Origin: Chrysogorgia sp. JL179-B06
Lineage: Eukaryota; Cnidaria; Anthozoa; Scleralcyonacea; Chrysogorgiidae
Reading direction: 5' to 3'
Assembly: GCA_035772405.1 (NCBI GenBank)
Contig: JAYKKM010000009.1
Location: forward strand, 1,962,001-2,026,000
DNA: 64,000 bases
The notes below the pieces were generated by a model. That model saw only the letters and a list, made by a program, of their open reading frames with translations. It had not been told where the DNA came from and did not search any database. This document shows positions 54,931 to 64,000 of this stretch, piece by piece (the stretch's first letter is position 1; the number at the start of each line of letters is the position of its first letter). The position numbers and the translations under genes are program-made.

Positions 54931-55745
54931 CAACCGCCGTCCAATTTTCGTTGCCTTGGTAACAAAAGGAATTTATACGGCAAATGAAGATTTGTGTTCA
55001 AAAAGTTCATTGAAAATGTAGTGTTCAAAAGATACAGTACCGTTGGCGGAAGATAACAAGCTCGTAAATTTTAATTGGCGACAAAAGGTAAACCCGTTTT
55101 CCCATCATCACTAACAGTGATGCTGTTAGTAGTCAGTTACAAAGATAATTTTGTAAATATGTCCAAGTTTTATTCAGGCTTTCATTTGCTGTATAGCATG
55201 ATTTGCTAGAGAGTAGAGCCAGTAGTTCATAATATATCGTCGTCGGAATATCTAATATATTTATCATAGTTTATGAACCCAATCCGAGCGTCGCTTTCGC
55301 TTTTTCTAGAGCAATGAGTTCCTGGCAATATATTTTAGTGTAGGTATGATTGTCAGAGACTGTTAATCAAGCCTTCAACACTAACACTGGTATCAATGGC
55401 CTAACAAATTAAAGTTATTACAAATATAAACACATAATTCATATAATTATGTACAGTACAATGTTACAAAAAATAATTTTAACTCAAAAGTTGTATATCC
55501 TGCAGATTATCAAGTGCCTTAATTGCTAAAACATGTATGTATGAATAGATTCATTGAGATAACATTAGTTCTTTAGATATGATGTGAAAATGCCTTCACA
55601 GAATTTCTAATTACAAGAGGTACCTGCAATCCTAGGGTTTCTAATTAACAAATCAGTTTCAAGTTCTGAGTTAGGAAAGATCAGTTTCCCTGCTCTGCAT
55701 TGAGACCGGTCCTCTTGAGAGAAATCAATACCCTAACAAAAAAAG
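54931..55745. other. Intergenic, no gene recognised
   Basis: AT-rich and without supported ORFs. Confidence 0.4.
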
Positions 55746-55880
55746 TCTATAGGCCTGCCTATATGTGTGTCTATAGGCAAGTACCTATAGGATCCTATAG
55801 GAAACCTATAGAATTCTATAGGCAATTGGAACATTTTCTATAGGCAACCTACAGAGAAACCTATTAGCCTATAGAAACCT
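55746..55880. repeat. Palindrome cluster built on CCTATAGG / CTATAG
   Basis: About ten occurrences of CTATAG within 135 bp in words such as CTATAGGCAA, CCTATAGGATCCTATAGG and AACCTATAG, with irregular spacing. The left edge reads ACCCTAACAAAAAAAG. This is nearly the complement of the TTTTTTTGTAAGGGT edge of the array at 42288-42556. Confidence 0.75.
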
Positions 55881-55959
55881 ATAACCCAATTTGAATTTGC
55901 CTGCGTATACAGCTGTTCTTCATTGCCTTAATTTGAATGGACCCATACAGTTGCACTAA

Positions 55960-56752
55960 CAGTAGAACCTGAGTTTTTATGACCCTGTGTTTTACGACCA
56001 CTGCCGTTTACGACCACTTGCTGGCATGGACGATTTGTAGTTAAAATGTATATACCTGCAATTAGCGACCACCTGCCAAACGCGACCACTTTTTAGCATT
56101 TAACCTGTCGTGAGCGACTTTTTTACAAGATAAGCGTTTGTTTTTGCACGTAAACATACAAGAATTTTGACAGCGCTACGTCTCATCAGCAACCGCTTTC
56201 ATCGTCCCAAATGCGAAATATGTTACAATCAACAAGCAAGAATTTTGACCATGTGCGAATACAGGCAACAAGAAGAGGCACTTGTTGCTTTTTTAGTATT
56301 GTTTTGCTTACTTTCATGATAAGCGACTGCATTTTGATAGTTTTGTTAAACTTTGTAGTGTGAGATTCCAAATAACTTTGCCAATACAACATAATGCTTA
56401 ACATAACTCACGTATGTTGTAGACCATTAAACGATCTAACGCTTGGAAATGTTCGAAAACCTAGCAAGTGAGGTTCGTAAATTATATATTTTTATCCGTC
56501 ATCTTTGTTTATAATGCAAGATCGCCAATAACTTTGACTGTGGATACAAAATTAGAATATATATACAGTATCGTTGCTCCTTACTCTTTAGTCTGTTTGT
56601 TAGATTAAATTGCTGTAAATAAAAATGTAAATATTTTCGAGATCAAATATGCGAAGTACGTACGCATTGCGTACGTTTGCCATTCCACCTGTCGTTTACG
56701 ACCACTTTTGCTTGGCAATTTTAGGGGTGGTCATCAAACTCAGGTTCTACTG
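55960..56752. mobile_element. pogo/Tigger-like element, about 793 bp, non-autonomous
   Basis: Terminal inverted repeats: CAGTAGAACCTGAGTTT at the left and, from the right, CAGTAGAACCTGAGTTT, continuing toward a GACCAC core. TA follows the right end. The left flank is TAA, so the TA duplication is only approximate. GACCAC words recur in the first 150 bp. No transposase is recognised in the interior. The open frame at 56404-56186 (minus) has no motif I know. Confidence 0.7.
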
Positions 56753-57011
56753 TATATGCACCCGTATGAAAAAGATGCACTTTCTTCCTTCAACAGCCAA
56801 TAGTGTCTGTTTATACTTATATTACCATTAATGTATTTATGTTATTTATTTTGATGTCCTATGAAACAACTAAATTCAGACAACACAAAGCTCTCAGAGA
56901 TATTATCCACTGAGAGTATATTTAGTTTGGCAAACGAATGAGCTATTATCTAATTCAAGTACAACTAAAAGTAAGAATTAAAATGCTGTAAGCAACTACG
57001 TACGCTATACA

Positions 57012-57140
57012 AGCGGGCGAGGGGTTGTTGCGTACACGTATTTCTAGTCACGGGGGGGACGCTAGGGTCTACAGTGATGGGTTTTGTATATTTATATGCA
57101 TCAACCGCCGTCCAAATGCGCGGCATCGGAAAATTTGGCC
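57012..57140. repeat. GC-rich GGGCGAGGGG repeat, copy 3
   Basis: Contains GCGGGCGAGGGG, ACACGTATTTCTAGTC, ATCAACCGCCGTCC and GCGCGGCATCGGAAAAT. It lies immediately upstream of the hAT relic, so the family may be the end of that element. Confidence 0.65.
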
Positions 57141-57150
57141 CTGGTGAATA

Positions 57151-58900
57151 ATGCAAGAATTGAAACGGTATTCAAGGTATTTTTTTTCAAAAAGGAAAAG
57201 TGCCGAAGTCAGACAAGCGAGGCAGCAGTTGCAACTGTTGTGTGGCCCCCCAGTTCATACAGCTTGGAGGGATGCTTTTGATGACCCCAATGTGTTTTCC
57301 AAAAGCAAGCCAAACAACGCAATTTCAAAAAATTGCAAGCAGTCAGTGAGGCATCATCATAAATTTCTATCAGTTAAAACTCACCTGAAGAGATGCAAGC
57401 AATTCAAAAAAATAATGTTGGATAAGCCTGTTGCTGATGGCCCAAAGTGGTGGAATGAATAAGAAGAAAGGAAGTGGTTCATTAGATTCAATGAGCAAAT
57501 CATCTTTAACATCTTTCCCAACTAGAGCACAACCATCTGCAAGATCATTTGCCATTCCAGTTTTCAATGCCTTGCAACAGAAGAAATTTAACCATGAGAT
57601 GGCACTGTTCTTTTATAACACTGGCACAAGTTTCCCCAGAACTGAACACCCCTACTTGCTTTCTGCCATTCAATTGGCCCACCCACAAGCAAAATTGCCA
57701 ACAAGGAAGCAGTTGGCCGATGATAATCATGGTGGTCTTCTTCAAGAATGTTATGAAGAGGTTAAGAGTAAAGTTGACAGTTTACCGATCCAAACAAAAC
57801 CAATTCATCTCCATTACCAGTGATGCTTGGTCAAATATTGCAAATGAATCTGTGGTCAACTACATGTCCGAGTAAGTCACTATTTCTGGAATCAGTAAAT
57901 ACCGAGGAGCAAGGTCATGATGCAGAGTGGCTTTCTCAAGACATCAGTTGTGTAATTGATGGCATTGGTGAGAATGTTGTAGGTGCTATCACGGATAACA
58001 CTGCAACAAACAAAAAAATGTGGAGCATTCTGGAGCAGAAATATCCAGCAAAATTTTTTCACGGCTGTGTTTCACATGGTCTCCATCTTTTGGTGAAAGA
58101 TGTATTTGGTGCCAAGAAAAAGGAACCAACTCGTGGTGGAGCACCTCAATTCCCAGATGGTTACCCATTTGAAGAGTTGTAGTTGATTTCTAATGATTGT
58201 AAGGAAGTAGTTACGTTTTTCCACAATCACCATTAAAGAAAGCAAAATTAAAGAAGGCTCTTGCTGCAGCAAAATTAAGTGGTCTTGTAAAGCCAGCTGA
58301 AACGCGATGGGGCACTCTAATTGGTTTCTTCAAATCATTAAAAGCTGCTGACAGCATCCTGAATGCTTTGGTGTCTGAGAGGGACTTTGTAAACAAAGGT
58401 ACTGCAAAGCAAAAGAAGAAGCGTGTGGAGATCAAGCAAATCCTAACCGATCCTGATTTTGTCAGCAAACTTGATGAAAGCATCAAGATTCTGGCACCAA
58501 TTGAGAGATACATCAAGATTTTTCAGAGTGACTCATTCCCTTGTTCTGATGTCTACCAAGCCTTCCTGGATTTGGAAAAGCAGATAAGAAATCTTGCAAA
58601 TGTTGAAGAAAGTAAGAAAGCATGTCTTGTGAAGCTTGTTCAGCAACGTTTCGAGTTTATGTATGGGATGCCCATGGTGTCGCATACCTTCTGGATCCTA
58701 GGTATCTTGGTGATGGAATGGAATGCAAACTGAGGGCATTCCGGGTTGAAGCGTTGAACGAGAGGCAGCATAGTTGATGGTGTATCATAATTGTATCATG
58801 GTTGATGGTGCTGGAGATGAAGGACCCATACATCATGAAGTTCAATTTCTTTGGACAGAAAGACATTTAAGAGGGAAAAGTTGCAATATTAGTAAGAACA
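57151..58900 (+). pseudogene. hAT-type (DUF659) transposase, several frameshifts
   Basis: Plus-strand pieces in several frames form one transposase. An N-terminal His/Cys region (57151-57462) is followed by FNHEMALFFYNTGTSFPRTE and KLPTRKQLAD (57590-57720). Next come FISITSDAWSNIANESVVNY (57805-57865), AITDNTATNKKMWSILEQKY and HGCVSHGLHLLVKD (57985-58100). KPAETRWGTLIGFFKSLK and later DAHGVAYLLDPRYLGDG (58290-58730) complete it. The DAW and TDN motifs hold the usual hAT/DUF659 acidic residues. At least four frameshifts or stops separate the pieces, so the copy is inactive. The C-terminal dimerisation region is not clear. Terminal repeats were not established, though the GGGCGAGGGG repeat at 57012 is a candidate edge. 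Confidence 0.75.
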
Positions 58901-59019
58901 CGACACAGTGGAGGCTCCTACCTTAATCGCGTGGAGATGCAAAACGGATGTCTTGCGCTAGCTCATAGCAACTTGTTCATACCGTCCACTTTAACAGATT
59001 CGAACATAACAGTACATAA

Positions 59020-59600
59020 CAGATTTTCCTGAAAGGCACACAGAAATTGCAAGCAGAGTTAGAAAAGAAACCAGATGATTTCAATTATTTTAAGAAGATT
59101 TGGAACTTAAGGAAACAGCATATGGTGAAAGGACTACCAGAGAAGTACGTTTTTATCTGCTACCTTGCTACAAGAGTGACTGTGTTCATCCAGTATGTCA
59201 AGGTGAAAAACCTCAAGTAGAAATTTCTTGGTTTGAAGGTGGCCCATCCTTCTCGGTCCTGGCGTGGTAAATGTGCAAAGTGCACATCCGGTTGCCATGG
59301 ACACTACATGACTCCTCAATGTGTTGAACATATTCGAAAGAATGGTTTTAAAGACTGCATGCTTAACCCTCCTTCAGCCGTCATCAAGAAAGCATTTGAC
59401 TTATCCTCGAGAGAAAATACATCTCTCTCAACTGTACAGATCAAAGAACTGGCAAAACAAACGCTTTTGCCAGAATCTGACGTCTCTTTCTGGTTGAAGC
59501 ATTTGAAAGGCATGGAGGAAAGGAGAGCCGAGGGGGTGAGAAAAGCAACCAGGCAGCGTTCAGAAGGTATAATGTACATGCAGGTTCGCTTTAACTTAAC
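59020..59600 (+). pseudogene. Zinc-binding gene fragment, frameshifted
   Basis: Frames on the plus strand give ELEKKPDDFNYFKKIWNLRK and GLPEKY near 59050-59150. After a shift there is RSWRGKCAKCTSGCHGHYMT (59250-59310), and then PPSAVIKKAFD and LAKQTLLPESDVSFWLKHLK. The Cys pattern C-x2-C-x4-C-x2-H suggests a zinc site. I recall similar multi-copy proteins in coral, anemone and sponge genomes but know no assigned function. It follows the hAT relic and may be a separate gene. Confidence 0.45.
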
Positions 59601-59689
59601 ATATGCACTTGTGAAAAACTGGTCAAGCTTAAATTTGTTGAAATATAAAATTTACAGGTATGTTGAAATTTAATCTTCGTTTTTTTAGA

Positions 59690-60146
59690 GAAGGCCGTAC
59701 AAAAAGAAAAATCTCGTGTTATAAATGAGCCCTGCAAAGATGTCTACTGCTGGTGTGAACAATGAATCAATGCCCCTGGGGGGCGGGGGCATTAATTGTG
59801 TTTAGATGCGTGAGAATGCCACGTATAGCGGGGAATTAGATCAATTTAGCACACGCCTTGGTCTAATGCCTCGGTATTCCCCGGGTAGGGGGGTGCGGGG
59901 CTTTCCACTGACTAGTGCATAATGCCCCAATGCAACTCATTTATATTTCTAAACAACCCAAAAAGTTTTTACTGAGCAAATGTGAATATTGTGCTGTTAC
60001 AGCAGGGTTCTCACTGAGCCCTACAGGGAGGGCTAGCCCTCTTTGTTGTCTTTACATGGAAAATTTCCAGCCCTACTAGGCAAGATCTTGGCTAGACTGA
60101 GTACTAAATATATATACTAAAAATAAACATGAAATACATGACAAAC
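59690..60146. other. Non-coding; probable first intron of the Myb/SANT-like gene and spacer
   Basis: No ORF is supported. A block with GGGGGGCGGGGGCATTAA (about 59775) and CCCCGGGTAGGGGGGTGCGG (about 59879) stands out for G-runs. Confidence 0.35.
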
Positions 60147-60453
60147 CTGTTCTTGTTGAGTTGCATGCATTATTAACAGCCTCTGCACACGCATTCCAGA
60201 ACTCCATGTCCTTTGTTGTTGGCCATTTATTGGTATGAGCATTGCTCCAAAACAAGCAAATGTATTGCACTAGGGCTGTTTCCTCTTGCTCTGTCCATGA
60301 ATCACTCACATTAGAACGCTTTTCTGGGGCTAAACAATCACCTTCTGAAACAAAAAGGCTTCTCCTAGATGTGCCTTGCACAGTTCGTTTGCAAGATGGT
60401 TTGCCAGGCGTGTTGCCTTCAACGAACGATGGCCTCTTGGCTGCCATATTCAA
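60147..60453 (-). CDS. First exon of a Myb/SANT-like domain protein
   Basis: On the minus strand an ATG at 60453 (or an in-frame ATG at 60447, MAAKRPS) opens a frame that ends at a donor ACAG|GTTTGT at 60147. It has a basic, Ser-rich N-terminus and then a Myb/SANT-like start: SDSWTEQEETALVQYICLFW, with NKWPTTKDMEFWNACAEAV. Conserved tryptophans are at the expected spacing. The second half of the domain should lie in exons further left, which I could not find. Such proteins are usually transcription factors or transposon partners. Two ORFs on the opposite strand overlap this exon and are shadows. Confidence 0.55.
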
Positions 60454-61050
60454 GTTTCAACCTACGAAAAAAGGGTATGTTTACAACGGGAAAAAACAGT
60501 CATCCGAAGGGCGCCTTGGGCGCGATTACATTTTACTATATAACAAAGCTTGTATTTTAAGTTTATGGTAATTGCAACAACTAAAAACCAGTAATTCCAC
60601 TGCCGGAATAGCTTTAAAATATGTGTTCATGTAATGCCCGAGAAGTTGCAAAATCTTATCGCGTCAATAACGTGTAATATACGACGACAAATACACAATT
60701 TGAAATGCAATTGTCATTTAAGTAGATAAAGGTCGCTTAAAATATGGAAAAGAAACATATTTACCTTTTGAGATGGTAGTAAAATGCCAATGAAAATGAG
60801 CAATTTTTTGTAAGTTTTCCGCCATCTTGAAAATGCGGCATCAACAATGCAGTCGCTATGCGCACACCGCCTGACTTGAAATAATTTATAATTATTACTG
60901 TCTGTACACAATTACATTTACATATTAAATTATTTGGACATCAAAGTCCTTTTTCTAAATTGTCATATCTCCAGTACGGTAATAATTATATTAAATCATA
61001 TACAATATAATTATTATACTGACAGTACCTACATACTGTAGTAATATACC
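60454..61050. other. Intergenic, no gene recognised
   Basis: AT-rich sequence upstream of the Myb/SANT-like first exon. No promoter motif was assigned. Confidence 0.4.
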
Positions 61051-61055
61051 CAATT

Positions 61056-61326
61056 TTAATATATTTATTTATATATATTTATATATATTTATATATATTT
61101 ATATATGTTCATATATGTTTATATATGTTTGTATATGTTTATATATGTTTATATATATTTATATATATTTATATATATTTATATATATTTATATTTATTT
61201 ATATATATTTATATATATTTATATATATTTATATATACTTATATATACTTATATATATTTATATATACTTATATATATTTATATATATTTATATTTATAT
61301 ATATTTATATTTATATATATTTATAT
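61056..61326. repeat. Minisatellite-like (TTTATATATA)n, about 27 units
   Basis: A 10-bp unit ATATATTTAT is repeated with few changes (TTCATATATG, CTTATATATA). All three plus frames are open only because the unit lacks stops, so the ORFs here are artefacts. Confidence 0.97.
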
Positions 61327-61489
61327 TAACTTAATTGCTAATTGGTTGTTGTACTGCCATAGCATCATACAGTACAGTAAATATTATTATGTTTGCTTAA
61401 TATAATATTTTAATCTTTTGTCCTGCAATATTTAATTATACATCAATTGTTTTTCAATTTGTAGTATGAAAAACTAGTACTTGGTGACC

Positions 61490-62995
61490 ATGGAGAAATT
61501 ATTAAAAGTGAGTTTGCAAGCAACGGAAGGAAGGTCACAAGTAACCTTTGACAGAAATTAGGGAACAATTTCTGAAATCACATGCCAGTACAGATGAAGA
61601 GTTTTCCAAGATGTCAAGAGAGGAGCTCATACTCAGATTATGTCAAGTCAATGCAGTCTTTGATGGATCTGAGGATGTCGACATCCTAGGAGAGAAGCTT
61701 AAGACTCTCACACACTCGACATCTGAAAATACGGCATGATCTTTCAACAGTGGCAAATCACAGTCATATCGTTTTCATGGTCACTTGCTTGTATGATTCA
61801 GCTGTATTTTATACAAATGAAGAATATGAAGCTAAAATGAAAAGAAAAGTGGACATTCAAACCATTATTGAATCTCCAGAGGTGTACATTTTTGGAAGAT
61901 CAAGCAGCTCAGATGTTGAGCAATTGGCCTATATTGACAGTTGGTTAGAGTGCTTGGAAGAAATCACTTTGCCAATCACAACAGAAGGGGAAGAAATGAC
62001 AGATGTGATGCGGTTCTTCCATGGGGACAATCCAGCCCAGCAATATGAATGTGGCCAGCAGAAAGGTGGCACATTACTGCTCTGCGTGTGGAGTACATGC
62101 TAATCGGGTTTATGAATTAGATTACAGCCTTCGTTGCAAGCATATCTCATTAAGCGATATGCAAAAGCTAATTCTAGAAGGTGCCATTTCCCTACAACAA
62201 ACATTGACAGGAAACAATAAACCAACCCAGAATTTGAAGAAGGCAGAGCTACTGAAAGAACTGAATAGTAGAAAGATCTATGAAGGTGAATCGCGTGAAG
62301 ATCTTGCAAAGTTGTTGACCGACAAGCTACATGGTGTGCAAAGAGTACCAGCTCTCCTTTACCCAAGTCCACTAGCTACCTTGACATCAATACAGTGTGA
62401 CAAGTATGAGATATTGCCATTCGAGCCACTGCATGATGTTGGGAAACACATCGAAAATGTCCTTGATGAGTTGCCCATGCATGTTTCCACTGATCAAGCT
62501 GAGCTCATCAGAGAGACATAGAGCTTTCTCTAGGAGGTAAGGAGACGAAACGTTGCTGTGACTACCGATGTGCTCTAATCATGGTAACCAATCGTATAAT
62601 TGGTAAAGTTTCAACAGAAGTGGAGAAATTATTGCAAACATTGGTAGAGATACAATCCATAGCATATGCAAATGAGGGAAGTCGGTCTCCACAAGTGTTT
62701 TAAGATTTCACAACCTTACATGGTTGTATGCATTTCTGTGTTGGCAGGTTATTGGTTTCCACACCAAGAAGATGAGTAACCGCAAGTTTTATGGTGCATA
62801 TTTCCATAAAATGTCAGCACATGCTGCAATCCTGAATCGCCTTATCAGTGGGAAATCATGCCATAGATCGATCGATATTCGGAAGGATATCATAGAAATA
62901 TTTAGTGATCCAAATATACTGAGCTGCTCTCTTGATGTTGTTGTAATAGACACATTTGGATCAGGCAGGGGAGTCCTTGACGATAAAAAGATCTA
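61490..62995 (+). pseudogene. Copy of a conserved uncharacterised multi-copy family
   Basis: Plus-strand ORFs at 61548-61736, 61750-62060, 62060-62521 and 62724-62996 line up as one protein broken by frameshifts near 61740 and 62068 and stops after 62520. Recognisable conserved pieces are YECGQQKGG then HYCSACGVH (Cys/His site), LLKELNSRKIYEG and GVQRVPALLYPSP. Further on are YEILPFEPLHDVGKHIENVL and GFHTKKMSNRKFYGAYFHKM with AHAAILNRLISGKSC. I recall near-identical block order in many uncharacterised coral, anemone and sponge proteins, but no known function. The multi-copy nature suggests a mobile-element protein. Confidence 0.55.
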
Positions 62996-62996
62996 A

Positions 62997-64000
62997 AAAG
63001 ATCCTGCCTGTTGGCGAGACTGAACAGCTGTTGCCAAGACTTCTGTAGTCTGGTGAGATTGAGGAAAACAATTCGTGACAATAACTGGCTCTTATTTCGT
63101 GTAGCAGACACAGAAATTTGCAGGAGTAAAATGTTAGTTAGCACTACATAGAACTGCGTCGTTCTTTACAAAAATCCCGTTTATTTTATCTATAATAGGT
63201 TTAATTCATGAATTGGACAATTCCAGGACAAAAATAAACGGGATTTTTTAAACCTACAGAAGTAATGAGAAGCTTCATTTGCATGAAAAATAAACTGGTT
63301 GGAAGATACAGCAGGAATCAAGTTCCCTATGAGATAAGCAACACAATGTGCCCTTATCTGCTCCAGGTTGACAATTTCCTCCGTCTCATGTTGTCCTTCA
63401 GATTTGTTGTCAGCATGCAGAGTGTTAATATTCTTGGTTTTGATTGCGTCAAATGCATTATTTGTCAAATTCATGGTAGTGAAACAGACCTCACATGTCA
63501 CTCTGACTATCTGCTTGTCGACTACAGCGGCGCTGTAGTTGGAGTCTGTTCACTTGTTCCACGAAAAATTAATGGATTCCTCATTATCACTAACCATGAA
63601 AGGATGATCAAAGGACTCTGATTCACTTACAACAAAGGAGCATAAAGGCAATGTTCAGTTCGAAGGCAGAATGTTGTTGATGGGTACATACATACCTCTT
63701 GCATTTAGGTAATCACTCAGTCCCTTCTGCAGGAAAGTCGATTATTATATCTCCAGTACTATCTGTGATAACCTTTTTCAAATTATTAAGTTGATCTGTG
63801 AATCGATTTTTTCCATCAGGAAAATAATCGCTTGCTCTTCTCAAATTTTGATCTGGCAAAGTTGGTGGATCAGAAGAGAGAGCTGTTCAATAAAACGGTT
63901 TCAACCACCGTTTTTTTGTCAAACAGGGAGCATAGCCGTACGCAGGATTATTTTGGCAGGGGGGCAGTAAGACAAATTCTGTGAAGTTTGTGTTTGCCGG
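62997..64000. other. Non-coding or unrecognised, window end
   Basis: An open frame at 63265-63621 (MRSFICMKNKLVGRYSRNQV ...) contains CVKCIICQIHG, a CxxCxxC-like cluster, but I do not recognise it. The rest has no supported gene. Confidence 0.35.
63170..63248. repeat. Hairpin with perfect 18-bp arms
   Basis: AAAAATCCCGTTTATTTT at 63170-63187 is the exact reverse complement of 63231-63248, with a 43-base loop. It may be a small MITE or the core of a larger one. Confidence 0.85.

Noticed and set aside
61105..61405. Three overlapping plus-strand ORFs rich in IYIY
   Set aside because: They are the translation of a 10-bp AT microsatellite unit without stop codons, not genes.
1..64000. Bacterial or phage-type systems (CRISPR, operons)
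   Set aside because: Spliced genes, LTR and non-LTR retrotransposons, and no regularly spaced unique-spacer array.

Overview
This is a eukaryotic, AT-rich window with spliced genes (GT-AG introns of about 60 bp to over 1 kb) and a very dense, nested load of transposable elements. I infer an early-branching animal. The mix of Harbinger, piggyBac, KDZ/Zisupton, hAT, CR1-like and REL-type non-LTR elements, a Mag-like gypsy, a tRNA-derived SINE, and multi-copy gene families I associate with corals, anemones and sponges suggests a cnidarian or sponge. The sequence alone does not decide between them. I see no rRNA, tRNA gene or CRISPR array.

Layout. 1-2.05 kb: the last two exons of a plus-strand zinc-ribbon (RPA-like) protein, with a foldback element in the intron. 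2.9-12.6 kb: a nest. A minus-strand non-LTR retrotransposon with a restriction-like endonuclease is split by a 6.04 kb Harbinger element (TTA duplication). That element is itself split by a CR1-like copy (TATGA duplication) and by a piggyBac with an intact 586-aa transposase. A second CR1-like fragment beside them carries a TTAA MITE exactly inside its reverse-transcriptase reading frame. 13.6-14.6 kb: a GC-rich foldback. 15.5-17.0 kb: candidate exons of an unrecognised gene. 17.45-22.31 kb: a SINE whose tail is split by an intact gypsy element (137-bp LTRs, TTGGG duplication, 1388-aa ORF). 23.4-26.4 kb: a foldback, a CR1-like endonuclease fragment and a TTAA MITE. 28.4-32.05 kb: a PHD-finger plus transposase-like gene broken by two frameshifts.

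35.3 kb holds a lone first exon. 36.5-37.05, 42.3-42.55 and 55.75-55.87 kb are clusters of short palindromes. 38.1-39.4 kb is a decayed tyrosine-recombinase-like gene, and 39.5-41.5 kb a BEN-domain gene. 42.9-45.8 kb holds the most interesting gene: a minus-strand EXO1/XPG-type 5' nuclease whose splice phases join it to a C-terminal HIRAN domain. 46.4-51.9 kb is a minus-strand, many-exon KDZ (Zisupton-type) transposase, interrupted by a 1.8 kb TTAA element with a relic of another transposase. 53-57.2 kb is repeats: a GC-rich family in three copies, a tandem repeat and a pogo-like element. 57.15-59.6 kb is a decayed hAT (DUF659) transposase and a zinc-binding gene fragment. 60.1-60.5 kb is a first exon of a Myb/SANT-like protein. 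61.5-63.0 kb is a broken copy of a conserved, uncharacterised multi-copy family.

Most coding potential is mobile-element biology. Only the gypsy and piggyBac ORFs look intact. The EXO1-HIRAN and BEN genes lie close to the KDZ transposase and could be host genes or cargo of a large element; the sequence does not settle this.
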